Assembly (NCBI RefSeq): GCF_000170795.1
Contig: NZ_ABCM01000014.1
Coordinates: 1 to 64,000 of the forward strand
Reading direction: 5' to 3'
Source: Pedobacter sp. BAL39
Lineage (GTDB): Bacteria > Bacteroidota > Bacteroidia > Sphingobacteriales > Sphingobacteriaceae
DNA length: 64,000 nucleotides
Shown here piece by piece: positions 35,319 through 43,915 of the stretch; position 1 is the stretch's first letter; each line of letters begins with the position of its first letter. A model generated the notes under the pieces. The model worked only from the letters and a program-made list of their open reading frames with translations. It was not told the origin of the DNA and did no database searches. Position numbers and translations under genes: made by a program.

Positions 35319-35546
35319 ATGATGAAAATATTATTGACAATAGCACTAGTTTTGGGCCTTGGCCTTTATAGACAGCAAAAATCCGACTACGTATATATCT
35401 GTATTAGCGAAACAGCAGTAGCTTATCATAAGACAAGGGATACATGTAAGGGAATTAAGGCATGCAACCATCAGATATTGAAAGTGACTAAGGAGCAGGC
35501 AATGAAAAAATATAAGTACCGAGCCTGCAAACTGTGTTATCGGTAA
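35319..35546 (+). CDS. Small exported Cys-rich protein
   Basis: About 75 aa from tandem ATGs at 35319/35322 (an earlier ATG at 35271 adds a non-signal extension). A short signal peptide (KILLTIALVLGLGLY) is followed by YVYICISETAVAYHKTRDTC, KGIKACNHQILKV and ACKLCYR. The spacing of one Cys, His, then Cys, Cys, and a terminal Cys-x-x-Cys is a widespread Bacteroidota miniprotein pattern that suggests disulfides or metal binding outside the cytoplasm. It ends the cluster, 66 bp after the FN3-like lipoprotein gene. Confidence 0.6.
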   Translation: MMKILLTIALVLGLGLYRQQKSDYVYICISETAVAYHKTRDTCKGIKACNHQILKVTKEQAMKKYKYRACKLCYR

Positions 35547-35830
35547 CAACTCTCGTTTTTTTATTAGCAATAAGCCAAGCCTATATGAGAAGTATTCATA
35601 TATTCACTATGTCAATAACCACCAGTATTACCCTTCTAGTTAGAACTTTCAAAACTTGTTTCGAGAAGTTTAGATGGTAAATCTGGCGCAGACGGTTCTA
35701 CAGCACTTGCGGTCATCTCTATTGCTCTTTCATTTTACTTGGGCTTGAAATAGTTTTACAAATTAATCAATGTAGTCAAAATTATCGTTGTAGTGCTAAA
35801 GCCATCTAAATGATGATTATTTGGAACCCC
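35547..35830. other. Intergenic stretch without supported gene
   Basis: AT-rich DNA between the small Cys-rich gene and the minus-strand SDR remnant. A few short open frames have no start context or recognisable domain. The minus-strand terminator follows at 35831-35858. Confidence 0.5.
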
Positions 35831-35858
35831 AAAAAACAGGGCACATCGCTGTGCCCTG
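35831..35858 (-). terminator. Rho-independent terminator of the minus-strand SDR
   Basis: Perfect 9-bp stem CAGGGCACA / TGTGCCCTG with loop TCGC (35837-35858); on the minus strand it is followed by six T (35836-35831). Confidence 0.85.
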
Positions 35859-35893
35859 CCGTTATAATATATATTTAACCCTATTGCAAAAAC

Positions 35894-36672
35894 CTACAAA
35901 CCAAAGCCACCATCCACGGCGATTGCCTGTCCGGTTACGTGAGCTGCTGATGCAAGATATACCACTAAAGCCCCCATATCCTCTGGTGTCTGTGCTTCAC
36001 CTTGTGGCAACAGGCTTTCCTGATTTCTTTCCCAGGATTGCTCTTCCGTTTCACCTTCTTTGGCAAATGCTTTTGCTAATCCATCATCACCTCTCCACAT
36101 ACCTGTACCAACAATTCCAGGGCATAGTGCATTCACGGTAATACCTTCTTTGGCTACTTCTTTTGCCAGGGAATTGGTAAAACCAATCACCGCGAATTTT
36201 GAAGCACTATATGCGGACACATCAGACATACCAGTCTTACCTAAAATTGAGAAACGTTGATGATACGTCCGGATTTGTTAGGCAACATCACCTCAAGCTC
36301 CGCCTTGCTGCATAGGAAAACTCCTTTTGCATTTACATCGAATATTCTATCCCACTGATCTGGTGTCATATCGATCACCTTATGAATACCCAGAACCCCA
36401 GCATTGTTCACTGCGATATCAAGTGTGCCAAAATCTGCCGCTACAGCCTTTACTAAAGTGCTTACCGTTTCATACTCCGTAACATTCACCTGATAAGCTT
36501 TCACTTTTACACCTTCGCTCTCCACGAGCTTTTTTGTTTCTTCTAAAACATCCAGACTGATATCTGCCAATGCTACGTCAGCTCCTGCTTTCGCCAGACT
36601 CACTGCAATACCTTGACCGATTCCTCTTGATGCTCCCGTAACTAACGCAATTTTACCTTGTAATGTGCTCAT
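35894..36672 (-). pseudogene. Short-chain dehydrogenase/reductase, frameshifted
   Basis: Two adjacent frames make one SDR of about 255 aa. The first (36672-36241) has the Rossmann motif VTGASRGIGQG, the NNAG motif (DIAVNNAG) and ends GRIINVSQF-stop. The second (36229-35894) resumes with SDVSAYSASKFAVIG, carrying the catalytic Tyr-x3-Lys, and ends with the usual AIAVDGGFGL tail. The break lies near 36240, where one missing base after NVS turns the expected reading into a stop. Sequence before and after is otherwise intact, so this is a recent mutation or a sequencing error. The pattern resembles acetoin/2,3-butanediol-type reductases, but substrate is not certain. Confidence 0.82.
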
Positions 36673-36813
36673 ATCTAAAATTATTAAATGTTTAAACTTA
36701 TATTATGAACCACTAAAAAAACCAAAATGTTTATGCATATATGTTTTGTGACATTTCAATGTTTCTTTTTGAAGCAAAGAGCACAGTGTATGAATTGAAA
36801 TCATAAACGACGG

Positions 36814-36974
36814 ATGATCTCGTCCAATGAAGCAAAATATTTAATCCGCTATTCCGTGAAGAGCCTTGGGGAGATCGGTTATCAGTTAGGGTTCAATGAT
36901 CCTTTGCTTTTAGCAAGTATTTTAAGAAATCAAGTGGCTATATTCCTTCACAGTATCGAAAGCTCATTTTTTAA
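36814..36974 (+). pseudogene. AraC-family regulator, 3' remnant with frameshifts
   Basis: Reads NEAKYLIRYSVKSLGEIGYQLGFNDP, the second HTH of AraC-family regulators, then shifts frame; the family's C-terminal signature PSQYRKLIF-stop appears in another frame at 36945-36974. The upstream ligand-binding and first HTH parts are gone. It sits next to an AraC-type direct repeat (36996-37031) and the SDR it probably once controlled. Confidence 0.75.
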
Positions 36975-36995
36975 TATCATGCGCCAACCCGGAAA

Positions 36996-37052
36996 CTGAC
37001 ATGTTTTGAGCGGATCCTGACATATTTCGGCAAGTGTGTTCGATTAATTTTG
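36996..37052 (+). promoter_or_regulatory. AraC-type direct-repeat operator plus -7 box for the SDR at 37070
   Basis: CTGACATGTTTTGAG (36996-37010) and CTGACATATTTCGGC (37017-37031) start 21 bp apart, about two helical turns, as AraC half-sites do. TAATTTTG (37045-37052) matches TAnnTTTG exactly; the start codon is at 37070. Confidence 0.6.
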
Positions 37053-37069
37053 CTTACAAAGTATAAATT

Positions 37070-37816
37070 ATGGAACGATTAATCAACAAAGTAGCTATTA
37101 TCACAGGTGCAGCCCAAGGTATGGGTGAATCCCACGCACGTACTTTCGTGGCTGAGGGTGCCAAAGTGATCCTAACAGATGTGTCAGCAGAAGCAGGTCA
37201 GAAATTAGCCGACGAGCTTGGCGAAAACGCAATATTTATCAAACATGATGTCACTTGTTCTGAACAATGGGCGCATGTGGTCGCTGAAGCTGAAAAAGCT
37301 TTTGGTCATGTGAACGTGCTGGTGAACAATGCGGGCATCCTTGGACCAATGGTAAAAACACAGGAACTTCAAGAGGCAGATTACCTCAAAGTTTGTGACA
37401 TCAACCAGCATTCTGTTTTTTATGGAATGAAAGCCGTGATCCCTTCAATGATTAAAGCAGGGATCGGTTCTATTGTCAATATCTCTTCAATTGCCGGTAT
37501 TGTAGCCAACTATGGGTTTCCAAGTCTTGCCTATGTTGCCAGTAAATTTGCCGTCCGCGGAATGACAAAGGCTACAGCGATAGAATATGGTGAAAAAAAT
37601 ATCAGGGTAAACTCCGTACACCCGGGCTTTATCAAAACACCAATGATGGTTGCCGCGACAAATGAAGAGGGGGGAGATGCATTGGCACAAATCCCTCTTG
37701 GCCGGCTTGCAGAACCTAAAGAGGTATCCAACCTGGTCTTGTTCCTTGCTTCTGAGGAATCCTCGTACATCACTGCAACGGAGCATAGCATAGATGCAGG
37801 TATGACTGCACAATAG
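37070..37816 (+). CDS. SDR-family NAD(P)-dependent oxidoreductase
   Basis: 248 aa, a complete classical SDR: cofactor motif TGAAQGMGESHA, Asp after strand 2 (ILTDVSA, suggesting NAD preference), NNAG at LVNNAGIL, catalytic Ser in VNISSIAG and Tyr-x3-Lys in YVASKFAVRG, and the C-terminal ATEHSIDAGMTAQ. It resembles cyclopentanol or 3-alpha-hydroxysteroid/other alcohol dehydrogenases of the family. The substrate cannot be deduced. It has its own promoter and AraC-like operator just upstream. Confidence 0.92.
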   Translation: MERLINKVAIITGAAQGMGESHARTFVAEGAKVILTDVSAEAGQKLADELGENAIFIKHDVTCSEQWAHVVAEAEKAFGHVNVLVNNAGILGPMVKTQELQEADYLKVCDINQHSVFYGMKAVIPSMIKAGIGSIVNISSIAGIVANYGFPSLAYVASKFAVRGMTKATAIEYGEKNIRVNSVHPGFIKTPMMVAATNEEGGDALAQIPLGRLAEPKEVSNLVLFLASEESSYITATEHSIDAGMTAQ

Positions 37817-37833
37817 ATATAGTTGTATGTTTA

Positions 37834-37863
37834 AGGCCGTATCATTACTAAAATGATCGGCCT
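37834..37863. terminator. Hairpin terminator between convergent genes
   Basis: AGGCCG-T-ATCATT pairs with AATGAT-CGGCCT (one bulged T, 5-nt loop). It lies between the SDR and the convergent lipoprotein gene and can serve both. Confidence 0.7.
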
Positions 37864-37873
37864 AACATTTCTT

Positions 37874-38341
37874 TTACTTACAGTCTACCGGAGCAAATTG
37901 AAATCTTCCTTTTTCAAAATCAATCGGTTTCCCTTTCACAAAAAACGATCTGCCCAGAGTGGTCTGGATTTGACCAACACCCATTAACAGTTTTCCATCT
38001 TTTTTCAAGAAAGCCAGCGGGTTCTTATAGATCGTCTTGTTTGTCGTATTGATCGTAAAGCTGTAATCTACGAAAAGTGTATCACCCCTGAACTCACCTT
38101 CAAAAGTACCATCATTAGGACCTTTCTCCTCAAACTTGATATACAGCTTCCCTTTGATTTTACCCGCTGCGGTCTCATCTACGTTCATTTTAGCCGTATC
38201 AGGTCCATCTATTGCCTGGTAACAAGTTGTGTTTAACACAGAATCTGCCTTATCGTTGGCGGCGCCTTTGTTGCTTTCCTGGTTACAACTGAACAAAACG
38301 GGGATGGCAAGTACAGCAAAATAGGGGATGAATCTTTTCAT
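37874..38341 (-). CDS. Hypothetical lipoprotein
   Basis: About 155 aa, taking MKRFIPYFAVLAIPVLFSC as the start (three residues after an earlier in-frame ATG at 38350) for a canonical signal with lipobox VLFSC. The mature part is short and beta-rich: GKLYIKFEEKGPNDGTFEGEF, LFVDYSFTI, and a closing Cys (FAPVDCK). This resembles small periplasmic Sphingobacteriaceae lipoproteins that often open TVKEG-like folds, but I cannot name a family. Unknown function. Confidence 0.75.
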   Translation of the reverse strand: MKRFIPYFAVLAIPVLFSCNQESNKGAANDKADSVLNTTCYQAIDGPDTAKMNVDETAAGKIKGKLYIKFEEKGPNDGTFEGEFRGDTLFVDYSFTINTTNKTIYKNPLAFLKKDGKLLMGVGQIQTTLGRSFFVKGKPIDFEKGRFQFAPVDCK

Positions 38342-38470
38342 AACGATCATGATTTATTTAATGCAAGTTAAACAGTTTAATTTTATATCATAATATTGAT
38401 GCCAGTTTCTCTGAATTTCCATAGCCATGTTCATGATAAATGTCTTAATTTTGGCCATTATCAATTAGTC

Positions 38471-38644
38471 ATGACGGAAAAGGAATTTTTAGATTATTGC
38501 CAGGGTCAGCTATCAGGGCCGCTAAAACAGGAAGATATTATCACCATGCTTACTGCCTGGGGAACCATCAATTATTCCGCAGGGTACAAAAAGGCATTGG
38601 AAGATCATGATATTGAACCAACTAAAGACAACAAAAAGGAATAG
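38471..38644 (+). CDS. Small acidic hypothetical protein
   Basis: About 57 aa from MTEKEFLDYCQGQLSGPLKQ; earlier in-frame ATGs add a poorly conserved-looking stretch. The protein is helical and highly charged (KKALEDHDIEPTKDNKKE) with no signal peptide. It ends 3 bp from the convergent stop of the 407-aa gene. No family recognised. Confidence 0.5.
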   Translation: MTEKEFLDYCQGQLSGPLKQEDIITMLTAWGTINYSAGYKKALEDHDIEPTKDNKKE

Positions 38645-38647
38645 CAG

Positions 38648-39871
38648 TTATGCTGCGGGTTTGCCTCTGTTTTTAGTGCTTAATTGACCCGATAAGGCTT
38701 TCGGAGTGATCTTCGGAGCTACCATAGCATCACGGACTGGAAATTTATAAATGCCGTTGCTGGATGGATTACCAAGGAGACCACTTTGAATTCCAGCCTC
38801 TAATGCGATGTTTGGTCTTTCGGTTTGTTGATTAACTGTATTAGCATTGCTCAGCATGCTTTCAATTGCAGCCAGTCGTGCTTTCAGTTCATTGACCTCA
38901 GATTTCAATGCCTCATTTTCCTGTTGCTGCAATTGCGCATTGTTAAGTTTGGTGATGTTATGGTTTTCGTCCTCAACGGCCTCTTTAGCCACCTTTCCTT
39001 TCTTTGCTTTTATGGTTGTGCCCTTAGCCTTCTTATTCGCTACCTTGATTTTGCTGGTGGTTTTCCTTTTAATCGGAGGATATTCATCGTCCACGAATGC
39101 AAAACGTGCTTTTTTAAAATTTTCAGGTCTATCCTTGAATGCTCCTGGGTTGATGCTGAAGTTACAGATCATTGCCGGGCAGAAAGATTTACTGTTTAAG
39201 GATACCTGCAGGTTAGACCATTGTTTGTGGAAATGTAGTGCCATGCTGGTCACGCAATAACATCCCTCCGGAACATCATACGACCATTCCATTGCAGTGG
39301 ATTTTTGGTCAGACCAGTCTACGGAGAAGGTTTTTGTCTGCTCTGCAGTCATCTTACATTCGTCTTTTGTTTTTAGGGAAGCGATGTATACGGAGACAAT
39401 GATGGTGCATTGATCTGCCTCTGTAGGGAATTTAAGGGCTTTTTTGATTTCGAACTCAGGAATGCTTATGGTCAGTTTCCCTTCCTGAAGATTAACCTGT
39501 GGCAATACATGCAGATTTTCTTTCAATGGGGAGGACTCATTGAGCTCAAATCCTTCCAATGGCTTAAAGCTCTCAGGTAGGAAATGAAAGTTCCCGGTGG
39601 CTTTATCCCGGTGTTTGAGCAGGATTGCGGTCATTGCCTTATTCATCCGGTTGACCATGGCCCCGTCATGAATAAAATGAATCGGGTACATCCATTTGCG
39701 AAGGATGGCGCTGAACCTGCTGCCCAGACCGAATACGGTAGAAACATTTTTAGTCGCAATGCTTTGCTTGATGTCGAATACGCGCTGTTTAACTACCTGG
39801 ATATCCCTCCAGGAGCTAAATGTTACCGGACCTACTGCTCCGGTAATGACTTTACCTTTTACAATTCCCAT
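38648..39871 (-). CDS. DUF6266-like protein with Lys-rich linker and coiled coil
   Basis: 407 aa, no signal peptide. The N-terminus MGIVKGKVITGAVGPVTFSSWRDIQVVKQ and the two beta-rich halves resemble the DUF6266 group of Sphingobacteriales proteins of unknown function (usually about 210 aa). About residues 265-300 are Lys/Arg-rich (KRKTTSKIKVANKKAKGTTI...), followed by a coiled coil (QQQENEALKSEVNELKARLA) and a low-complexity tail. A minus-strand -7-like TATATTTG lies at 39907-39914. The basic linker could bind nucleic acid, but this is inference. Confidence 0.6.
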   Translation of the reverse strand: MGIVKGKVITGAVGPVTFSSWRDIQVVKQRVFDIKQSIATKNVSTVFGLGSRFSAILRKWMYPIHFIHDGAMVNRMNKAMTAILLKHRDKATGNFHFLPESFKPLEGFELNESSPLKENLHVLPQVNLQEGKLTISIPEFEIKKALKFPTEADQCTIIVSVYIASLKTKDECKMTAEQTKTFSVDWSDQKSTAMEWSYDVPEGCYCVTSMALHFHKQWSNLQVSLNSKSFCPAMICNFSINPGAFKDRPENFKKARFAFVDDEYPPIKRKTTSKIKVANKKAKGTTIKAKKGKVAKEAVEDENHNITKLNNAQLQQQENEALKSEVNELKARLAAIESMLSNANTVNQQTERPNIALEAGIQSGLLGNPSSNGIYKFPVRDAMVAPKITPKALSGQLSTKNRGKPAA

Positions 39872-39963
39872 ATAAGATCAGTATTAACTATGTATAATCT
39901 CTAGGGCAAATATAAGCACTCGAGATAATAAATCAATAGCAAATAGACTATAAATTAATGGTG

Positions 39964-40026
39964 AGTCCACGTATTCTTGGAAATACCTGCTCTTGACGTG
40001 CAGTAAACGTGGAGACAACGTGGACT
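39964..40026. repeat. Inverted repeat with spaced ACGTGGA copies
   Basis: AGTCCACGT (39964-39972) and ACGTGGACT (40018-40026) are perfect inverted arms 45 bp apart; AACGTGGA recurs inside the loop. Lies between the DUF6266-like gene and mgtE. Role unknown. Confidence 0.4.
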
Positions 40027-40142
40027 TATATTAACGTTCGTATAGTGTTGGTCTATTCCTGATATAGGCATAAAGATGTCCTTATCCCGCCTTGGCAGCA
40101 CATCAGCTTTGGTTTTTGTAGAAAAATGTAAATGATTGCTCC

Positions 40143-41516
40143 TTACAGCAATACTCCGGTGAGGAACATCACTGCGACAGAGAAATAAATGATCAGCCCG
40201 GTCACGTCAACTAATGTCGCCACAAAAGGAGCAGAGGAAGTTGCAGGGTCGGCCCCCAGTTTCTTTAACAACAGTGGCAACATTGAACCGGCTAAAGATC
40301 CCCAAAGGACTACGCCTACAAGGGCAACGCCTACAGTTATACCGATCAGCGCCCAGTGTGGCCCATACATGTCGGTGAAAAACGTCCAGACGAAGATGCG
40401 TAGAAATCCAATGGCGCCAAGGACAACACCGAGCATCAACCCGGAGATGAGCTCCCTGCGCATGACCCTCCACCAATCGCCTACGGTGATCTCACCGAGT
40501 GCCATGGCCTGAATGATCAGGGTAGACGCCTGTGATCCGCTGTTTCCTCCACTGGAGATGATGAGCGGTACAAACATAGCCAGGATCACTGCCTTCGCAA
40601 TGTCCGCTTCAAAGTGCCCCATGGCTGTTGCGGTCAGCATTTCCCCAAGGAAAAGGACGACCAGCCAACCGATCCTTCTTTTGAACAAGCCAATGATGGG
40701 CATGTCCAGGTAAGGTTCGTCGAGGGCCTGGGTACCCCCAATTTTATGCATGTCTTCTGTATATTCTTCGTTGGCAATCCAAAGGATGTCATCGACGGTC
40801 ACGATACCAAGAAGGACGTTGTTGTTGTCTACTACGGGCAGAGCCACGCGATTGTTCATCCTGAAGACGTTGATGGCTTCTTCCTGATGGTCGTTGGCTT
40901 TTAAGGCAATCAAACGCTGATCCGTAAGGTCTCCGATGAGTGCTTCTGGATTGGCCAGGAGGATCTCACGGATCCTGATGTCGTCCAGCAATACGCCATC
41001 CCTGTCGATCACATAGATTACATCAATGGTTTCTGAGTTCTTTCCGTAACGTCTGATGTGGTCCAGCACTCTTGCTACCGTCCAGTGTTTCTTAACGGCC
41101 ACATAATCGGGCGTCATCAAACGACCCACACTGTCTTCCTCGTAACCGAGCAGCGACAATGCTTCGACCCTGTCTTTTGCAGGCAGCAGGATGATCAGCT
41201 TTTTTACGGCATCACCTTTTAGTTCGGAAAACAGGGAGGTACGGTCATCGGGTGGGAGCAGGTTGATCAGCTCTGCGAGTTTATTGCCAGGCAGCTTTTT
41301 AATGATCTTTTCCTGGGTAGGGAAGTCGAGGATCCGGAATACGTTAACAGCTCGTTTTGAAGAGAGGACGTCTATAAAGGTGACTGCATGCTGGGGGAGT
41401 TCGTCTATCAGGTGTTCTACATCCGAAATATTCAGATCATCTAAATATTGTTTCAACTGTGTATTGTCTTCCTGTTCTAATAGCGCTACTACCTCTTCTA
41501 CAATCAATTCTTCCAT
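40143..41516 (-). CDS. mgtE: Magnesium transporter MgtE
   Basis: 457 aa with the full MgtE layout: an N-terminal alpha-helical superhelix (VVALLEQEDNTQLKQYL ... DDRTSLFSEL), two CBS domains (VGRLMTPDYVAVKKHWTV; NNRVALPVVDNNNVLLGIVTVDDIL) and a C-terminal membrane domain with about five helices containing VPLIISSGGNSGSQASTLIIQAMALGEI. Homologues are homodimeric Mg2+ channels gated by magnesium bound at the CBS domains. Length (about 450 aa) is normal. No riboswitch is evident in the 5' region. Confidence 0.95.
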   Translation of the reverse strand: MEELIVEEVVALLEQEDNTQLKQYLDDLNISDVEHLIDELPQHAVTFIDVLSSKRAVNVFRILDFPTQEKIIKKLPGNKLAELINLLPPDDRTSLFSELKGDAVKKLIILLPAKDRVEALSLLGYEEDSVGRLMTPDYVAVKKHWTVARVLDHIRRYGKNSETIDVIYVIDRDGVLLDDIRIREILLANPEALIGDLTDQRLIALKANDHQEEAINVFRMNNRVALPVVDNNNVLLGIVTVDDILWIANEEYTEDMHKIGGTQALDEPYLDMPIIGLFKRRIGWLVVLFLGEMLTATAMGHFEADIAKAVILAMFVPLIISSGGNSGSQASTLIIQAMALGEITVGDWWRVMRRELISGLMLGVVLGAIGFLRIFVWTFFTDMYGPHWALIGITVGVALVGVVLWGSLAGSMLPLLLKKLGADPATSSAPFVATLVDVTGLIIYFSVAVMFLTGVLL

Positions 41517-42028
41517 AGACCAATGTTTACATGTTTTCCAGCTCTGTTAATTACCGATATTGTGTGTGCTGCTGATTGGAAGATGTCTGCAGGCAGGTTT
41601 TCCAAGGAGCATTTTTTAGTTTTTGCAAAAGTGCCTTTTTATTTTTAAAAACAAAGGGTTTATCGGAGATAAATGAGGGGAGCGGGAATTTGTTTATGGT
41701 ATTTTAACTTGTTTTGGAAACTGCTGGCTTGTAGGGCAGGAAATCGGGATAGAGAATGAAAAAATAAATGATAGTATTTGAGGACACTGGGAGTGATTAT
41801 TCATCTGGTATTTGTGCGATAACTAATCATTTTGATGATATGAACTATCAATCCGCATTCTAGTGTTGCGTCACTAAAAGGTTATTGAGTGATACCAAAA
41901 ACTCAACGGTACCGGCCAACCGTAACTGCACCCAAAACCGGTTTGAATGCAAATAGCAGGATAGGGTAGTGGAGGTATAAGAATATTGCATGGTTGATCC
42001 GCAAATATTATGCTGTCAACTAGACAAT
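41517..42028. other. Intergenic stretch without supported gene
   Basis: About 0.5 kb between mgtE and the Crp/Fnr gene with no coding potential or clear repeat beyond general AT-richness. Possible mgtE promoter, not resolved. Confidence 0.5.
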
Positions 42029-42742
42029 CTATTCTTTTTTAGGCCATGCCGTCATTTCTACCAGCCTCTTTAAGTCTTTTACCCATATTTTTCTACCCTC
42101 ACGGGCTATGATTTTATTGTCCTCCCATTCTTTCAGATTACGTTGTAGTGTATCGTCAGAAATTCCCGCAAGACTGCATATATCGGCCTGTTTGATATTG
42201 ATAAGGGCGCTGTCGCCAGTGACGTCGCCTTCCTTTGACTTTTCGCGAAAAATGATGAGGGCAATGCTTAGCTTTTGCGGGGATGTGCCTTTTGAAAAAA
42301 GAGTTTCAAAGTTTTCCTGAACTCTGAAGGCATGACCGCTAACCTTATGAATGCTCATGTTAAAATCCCAGGATTTTTTAAGCAGGTCAAAGAATACGCT
42401 GCTTGGTATAAAGGTGATCAGGCTGGGCTGGAGCGTTACGGCAGAATCTGGATATCCTTCTTCTTCCAAGGCAGCCTGGTAGCCGATCAGCTCTCCGCTT
42501 CCAGCAATGTAAAGCGTCTGTTCTGTGACTGGAAGCTGTTTGAATTTCTTCACAAGACCTTTATGAATATAGAATATTCCTTTGGGTATTTCATCTTCTT
42601 TGAAAAGTAATTCACCCTTTTTATAGGGCTTTTTCCCTTGGCTGGTTATCAAGAAGTCGTAGTCATTTTCTGAAAGATTTTCTATCACAGAACGGGTGAC
42701 AAAATTCCATTTGTCGAAAGCGAAAATGTTGGATAAACTCAT
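42029..42742 (-). CDS. Crp/Fnr-family transcriptional regulator
   Basis: About 237 aa from MSLSNIFAFDKWNFV; an in-frame ATG 132 bp upstream (42874) adds a Pro/Ser-rich tail unlike the family. The cNMP-binding-type beta-barrel covers residues 25-140 (KGELLFKEDEIPKGIFYIHKG, GELIGYQAAL), followed by a helical link and a winged HTH (INIKQADICSLAGISDDTLQ-RNLKEWEDNKIIAR). A cAMP-type ligand pocket is not evident, so this may respond to another signal. It stands alone before the ECF sigma gene on the other strand. Confidence 0.88.
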   Translation of the reverse strand: MSLSNIFAFDKWNFVTRSVIENLSENDYDFLITSQGKKPYKKGELLFKEDEIPKGIFYIHKGLVKKFKQLPVTEQTLYIAGSGELIGYQAALEEEGYPDSAVTLQPSLITFIPSSVFFDLLKKSWDFNMSIHKVSGHAFRVQENFETLFSKGTSPQKLSIALIIFREKSKEGDVTGDSALINIKQADICSLAGISDDTLQRNLKEWEDNKIIAREGRKIWVKDLKRLVEMTAWPKKE

Positions 42743-43214
42743 TTTGGTTGAAAGGTTAAAGTTTAGTTGAGGTGATGTTTGTTGAGGTGGAGTAGGAGAG
42801 AGAGGTAAAAGGAGGATTTCCGAGCGACAGTGTGAAAATAGAAATAATGGGAATAAAAAACAAATATGGATCAACTCAGGAGCCTTGATTTTCTTTAGAA
42901 AATTATGGGATCAATGAAAATAGATGCGTAACTGCAGTTTCTGCAATAGGGAATTCGATGATTTTAACACGAGATTTTGATAAAGTACTCAAAATAAGAG
43001 GGAAATGTCTTGGAAATGTAATCCATAATAATCCGGTTTGCGTAGATCAAAAAAAAACACGTACGTGCGGTATTTTTGGATTGATGTTGATTGGGATGTC
43101 AATAAGAAATTGTGAATATTTTAGATATATAAATTTAGCTAATTATTGCCGTTAGCTAAAGGTAGGTAGTATATAATACGTTTTAGCTTTATTACAAAAA
43201 TTAACAGGGGGCTC
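42743..43214. promoter_or_regulatory. Divergent upstream region with palindromes
   Basis: Between the Crp/Fnr regulator and the ECF sigma gene. It contains the perfect palindrome CACGTACGTG (43058-43067) and two copies of TTAGCTAA (43135-43142 and 43152-43159), 17 bp apart, just before the sigma gene. No further gene is seen. The sites are operator candidates of unknown factor. Confidence 0.35.
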
Positions 43215-43799
43215 ATGATTGATTACAGAAAGATATCAGATTTTGAATTGGTCACGTTGATCAAATCAGATGACCATGTTGCTTTCGATACGATTTACAA
43301 ACGATATACTCCCGTATTAATTCGCTTCGTATACAGTAAAATCAAAGATGATGAAGATACCAAAGACATTATCCAAACTGTCTTTGCTAAACTTTGGGAT
43401 AAAAGAAATGATCTCAATGAAGATACCGCATTCCAAGCCTATATCTTCAAATTGGTTAAGAACAAAATCCTGGATTACTTCAGACATATTAAGATTACAC
43501 AGAGCTATATCGAACGTTTCCAGAACTATATCGATCAAAGTGAAGATACCGCGGATTACCGGGCGAGACACAACAACTTACACGCAGTCATCGAAAGGGA
43601 AGTCAACGCGCTTCCTCCGAAGATGAAACGCGTTTACGAGATGAGCCGGAAAGGTTCCATGTCCAGAAAAGAAATCGCCGAGGCCCTCGACCTTCCCGAG
43701 CAAACGGTAAATAGCCAAATGAAAGGCGCGCTCAAAATCCTCAGAGACAAACTCGGATTATTCGGGTATTTATACCTGATTTACTTCCTGTCTAAGTAA
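43215..43799 (+). CDS. ECF-type RNA polymerase sigma-70 factor
   Basis: 194 aa. Sigma region 2 (FDTIYKRYTPVLIRFVYSKI ... DIIQTVFAKLWDKRN, FKLVKNKILDYFRHIKI) and region 4 (LPPKMKRVYEMSRKGSMSRK-EIAEALDLPEQTVNSQMKGALKIL) are intact. Typical Bacteroidota SusC/D-controlling ECF factor of normal length. Followed by a TlpA-like gene, then the FecR-type anti-sigma (45660), then SusC/SusD, so the signal is probably uptake of the SusC substrate relayed through FecR. Confidence 0.95.
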   Translation: MIDYRKISDFELVTLIKSDDHVAFDTIYKRYTPVLIRFVYSKIKDDEDTKDIIQTVFAKLWDKRNDLNEDTAFQAYIFKLVKNKILDYFRHIKITQSYIERFQNYIDQSEDTADYRARHNNLHAVIEREVNALPPKMKRVYEMSRKGSMSRKEIAEALDLPEQTVNSQMKGALKILRDKLGLFGYLYLIYFLSK

Positions 43800-43915
43800 T
43801 TAATATTGATTTAATTTTTTGTTGACCATTTCTTAACTCTCAACCGTTTTCCAATTGTCAAGCATTAATCTGCTTGAACATGCCTAAATCCTTTAATTAA
43901 CCTATTCAACCGAAA

